Assembly (NCBI GenBank): GCA_009885795.1
Contig: VFKA01000004.1
Location: 1-64,000 of the forward strand
Source: Rhodospirillales bacterium
GTDB taxonomy: Bacteria > Pseudomonadota > Alphaproteobacteria > Dongiales > Dongiaceae
DNA: 64,000 nt
Direction of reading: 5' to 3'
How positions within the stretch are numbered: position 1 is the stretch's first letter; the number at the start of each line of letters is the position of its first letter. Positions 63,582-64,000 of this stretch are shown one piece after another. The notes beneath the pieces were generated by a model. It ran no database searches and was not told the origin of the DNA. It worked only from the letters and a program-made list of their open reading frames with translations. The position numbers and the translations under genes were made by a program.

Positions 63582-64000
63582 ATGGTGACGCGCAAAGGCC
63601 CGCGCCCGGTCGTGCTCTGCATCCTCGATGGCTGGGGCGAGGCTTCGCCCGCGGACGACAACGCCATCGCCCGGGCCAGGAAGCCGAATTGGGACCGGTT
63701 GATGGCCTCCTCCCCCCATGCCCTCATCGACGCCTCCGAGCTTCACGTCGGGCTGCCGCGGGGCCAGATGGGGAATTCGGAGGTCGGGCACATGAACATC
63801 GGCGCCGGCCGCGTGGTGATGCAGGACCTGCCGCGCATCGACCGGGCCATCGCCTCGGGCGAGTTCGCGCGCAACCCCCGCTTGCGCGCCTTCATCGAGG
63901 CGCTGAAAGCATCGCGCGGCGCCTGCCACCTGATCGGGCTGCTGTCGCCCGGCGGCGTCCACGCGCATCAGGACCACATGGCGGCACTCGCGCGCCTGGT
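63582..64000 (+). CDS. gpmI: 2,3-Bisphosphoglycerate-independent phosphoglycerate mutase (5' part)
   Basis: The first 139 codons of GpmI, running off the right edge. LCILDGWGEASPADDNAIAR and the phosphoserine motif GNSEVGHMNIGAGRVVMQDL are diagnostic; SPGGVHAHQDHM follows. It interconverts 3- and 2-phosphoglycerate using two manganese ions. ATG 63582 is chosen by family N-terminus. rlmH-gpmI is a standard alphaproteobacterial pair. Confidence 0.95.
   Translation, partial: MVTRKGPRPVVLCILDGWGEASPADDNAIARARKPNWDRLMASSPHALIDASELHVGLPRGQMGNSEVGHMNIGAGRVVMQDLPRIDRAIASGEFARNPRLRAFIEALKASRGACHLIGLLSPGGVHAHQDHMAALARL

Overview
High-GC DNA with short intergenic gaps and many ATGA/GTGA/TTGA start-stop overlaps. 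The gene families and their order (rplU-rpmA-obgE-proB-proA-nadD-rsfS; argD-argF-hslO; apaG) point to an alphaproteobacterium, probably Rhodospirillales-like; the exact taxon is inference. Dispersed palindromic repeats of at least five kinds and several toxin-antitoxin modules show a genome with active small mobile elements.

Left part (about 0.3-14.2 kb): a vitamin B6 catabolic locus. Rightward genes encode two pyridoxamine-pyruvate aminotransferase homologues, pyridoxal 4-dehydrogenase and a peroxiredoxin-like protein. A converging leftward operon of ten genes encodes a salicylate/gentisate-dioxygenase-type double cupin, an LVIVD beta-propeller protein, RidA, a glutathione transferase, a 5-formyl-3-hydroxy-2-methylpyridine-4-carboxylate dehydrogenase homologue, a complete BMP-type ABC importer and 4-pyridoxolactonase. 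The upper steps match the Mesorhizobium loti pathway. The usual flavin ring-opening oxygenase is not seen, and the cupin/GST/RidA set looks like a different lower branch fed by a dedicated importer.

Middle (14.3-45 kb): HigBA, a 5'-truncated Fic gene, tRNA-Gly(CCC), a peptide-type ABC operon (16.7-21.9 kb), a YnjBCD-type ABC operon (22-25.5 kb), an OmpA-like lipoprotein, apaG, folE, trkH, arginine genes (argE; argD-argF with hslO), a 2OG-Fe(II) oxygenase, tandem ABC-2 permeases, TPR and SEC-C proteins, a bacterial phytochelatin-synthase-like protein, and the housekeeping run rsfS-nadD-proA-proB-obgE-rpmA-rplU on the minus strand.

Right part (45-63 kb): a corrinoid/tetrahydrofolate C1 locus. 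It holds an ASKHA/ferredoxin reductive activator, a methyl-THF:corrinoid methyltransferase, two MetF-like reductases, a MetV-like zinc protein, a DUF1638 protein, a virulence-factor-domain protein and a B12-binding corrinoid protein. Beside these lie a 1156-residue fused flavo-iron-sulfur protein resembling NfnL-NfnS, a sarcosine-oxidase-like flavoprotein and HutH. Together they suggest demethylation of a methylated amine or betaine onto cobalamin, then THF, then methylene-THF; the substrate-specific (MttB-type) methyltransferase is not in the window. A RelE/Xre and a RES/Xre module have inserted around this locus. rlmH and gpmI at the right edge, separated from rsfS and on the opposite strand, imply that about 24 kb (39.2-63.0 kb) has been inverted relative to the common gene order.
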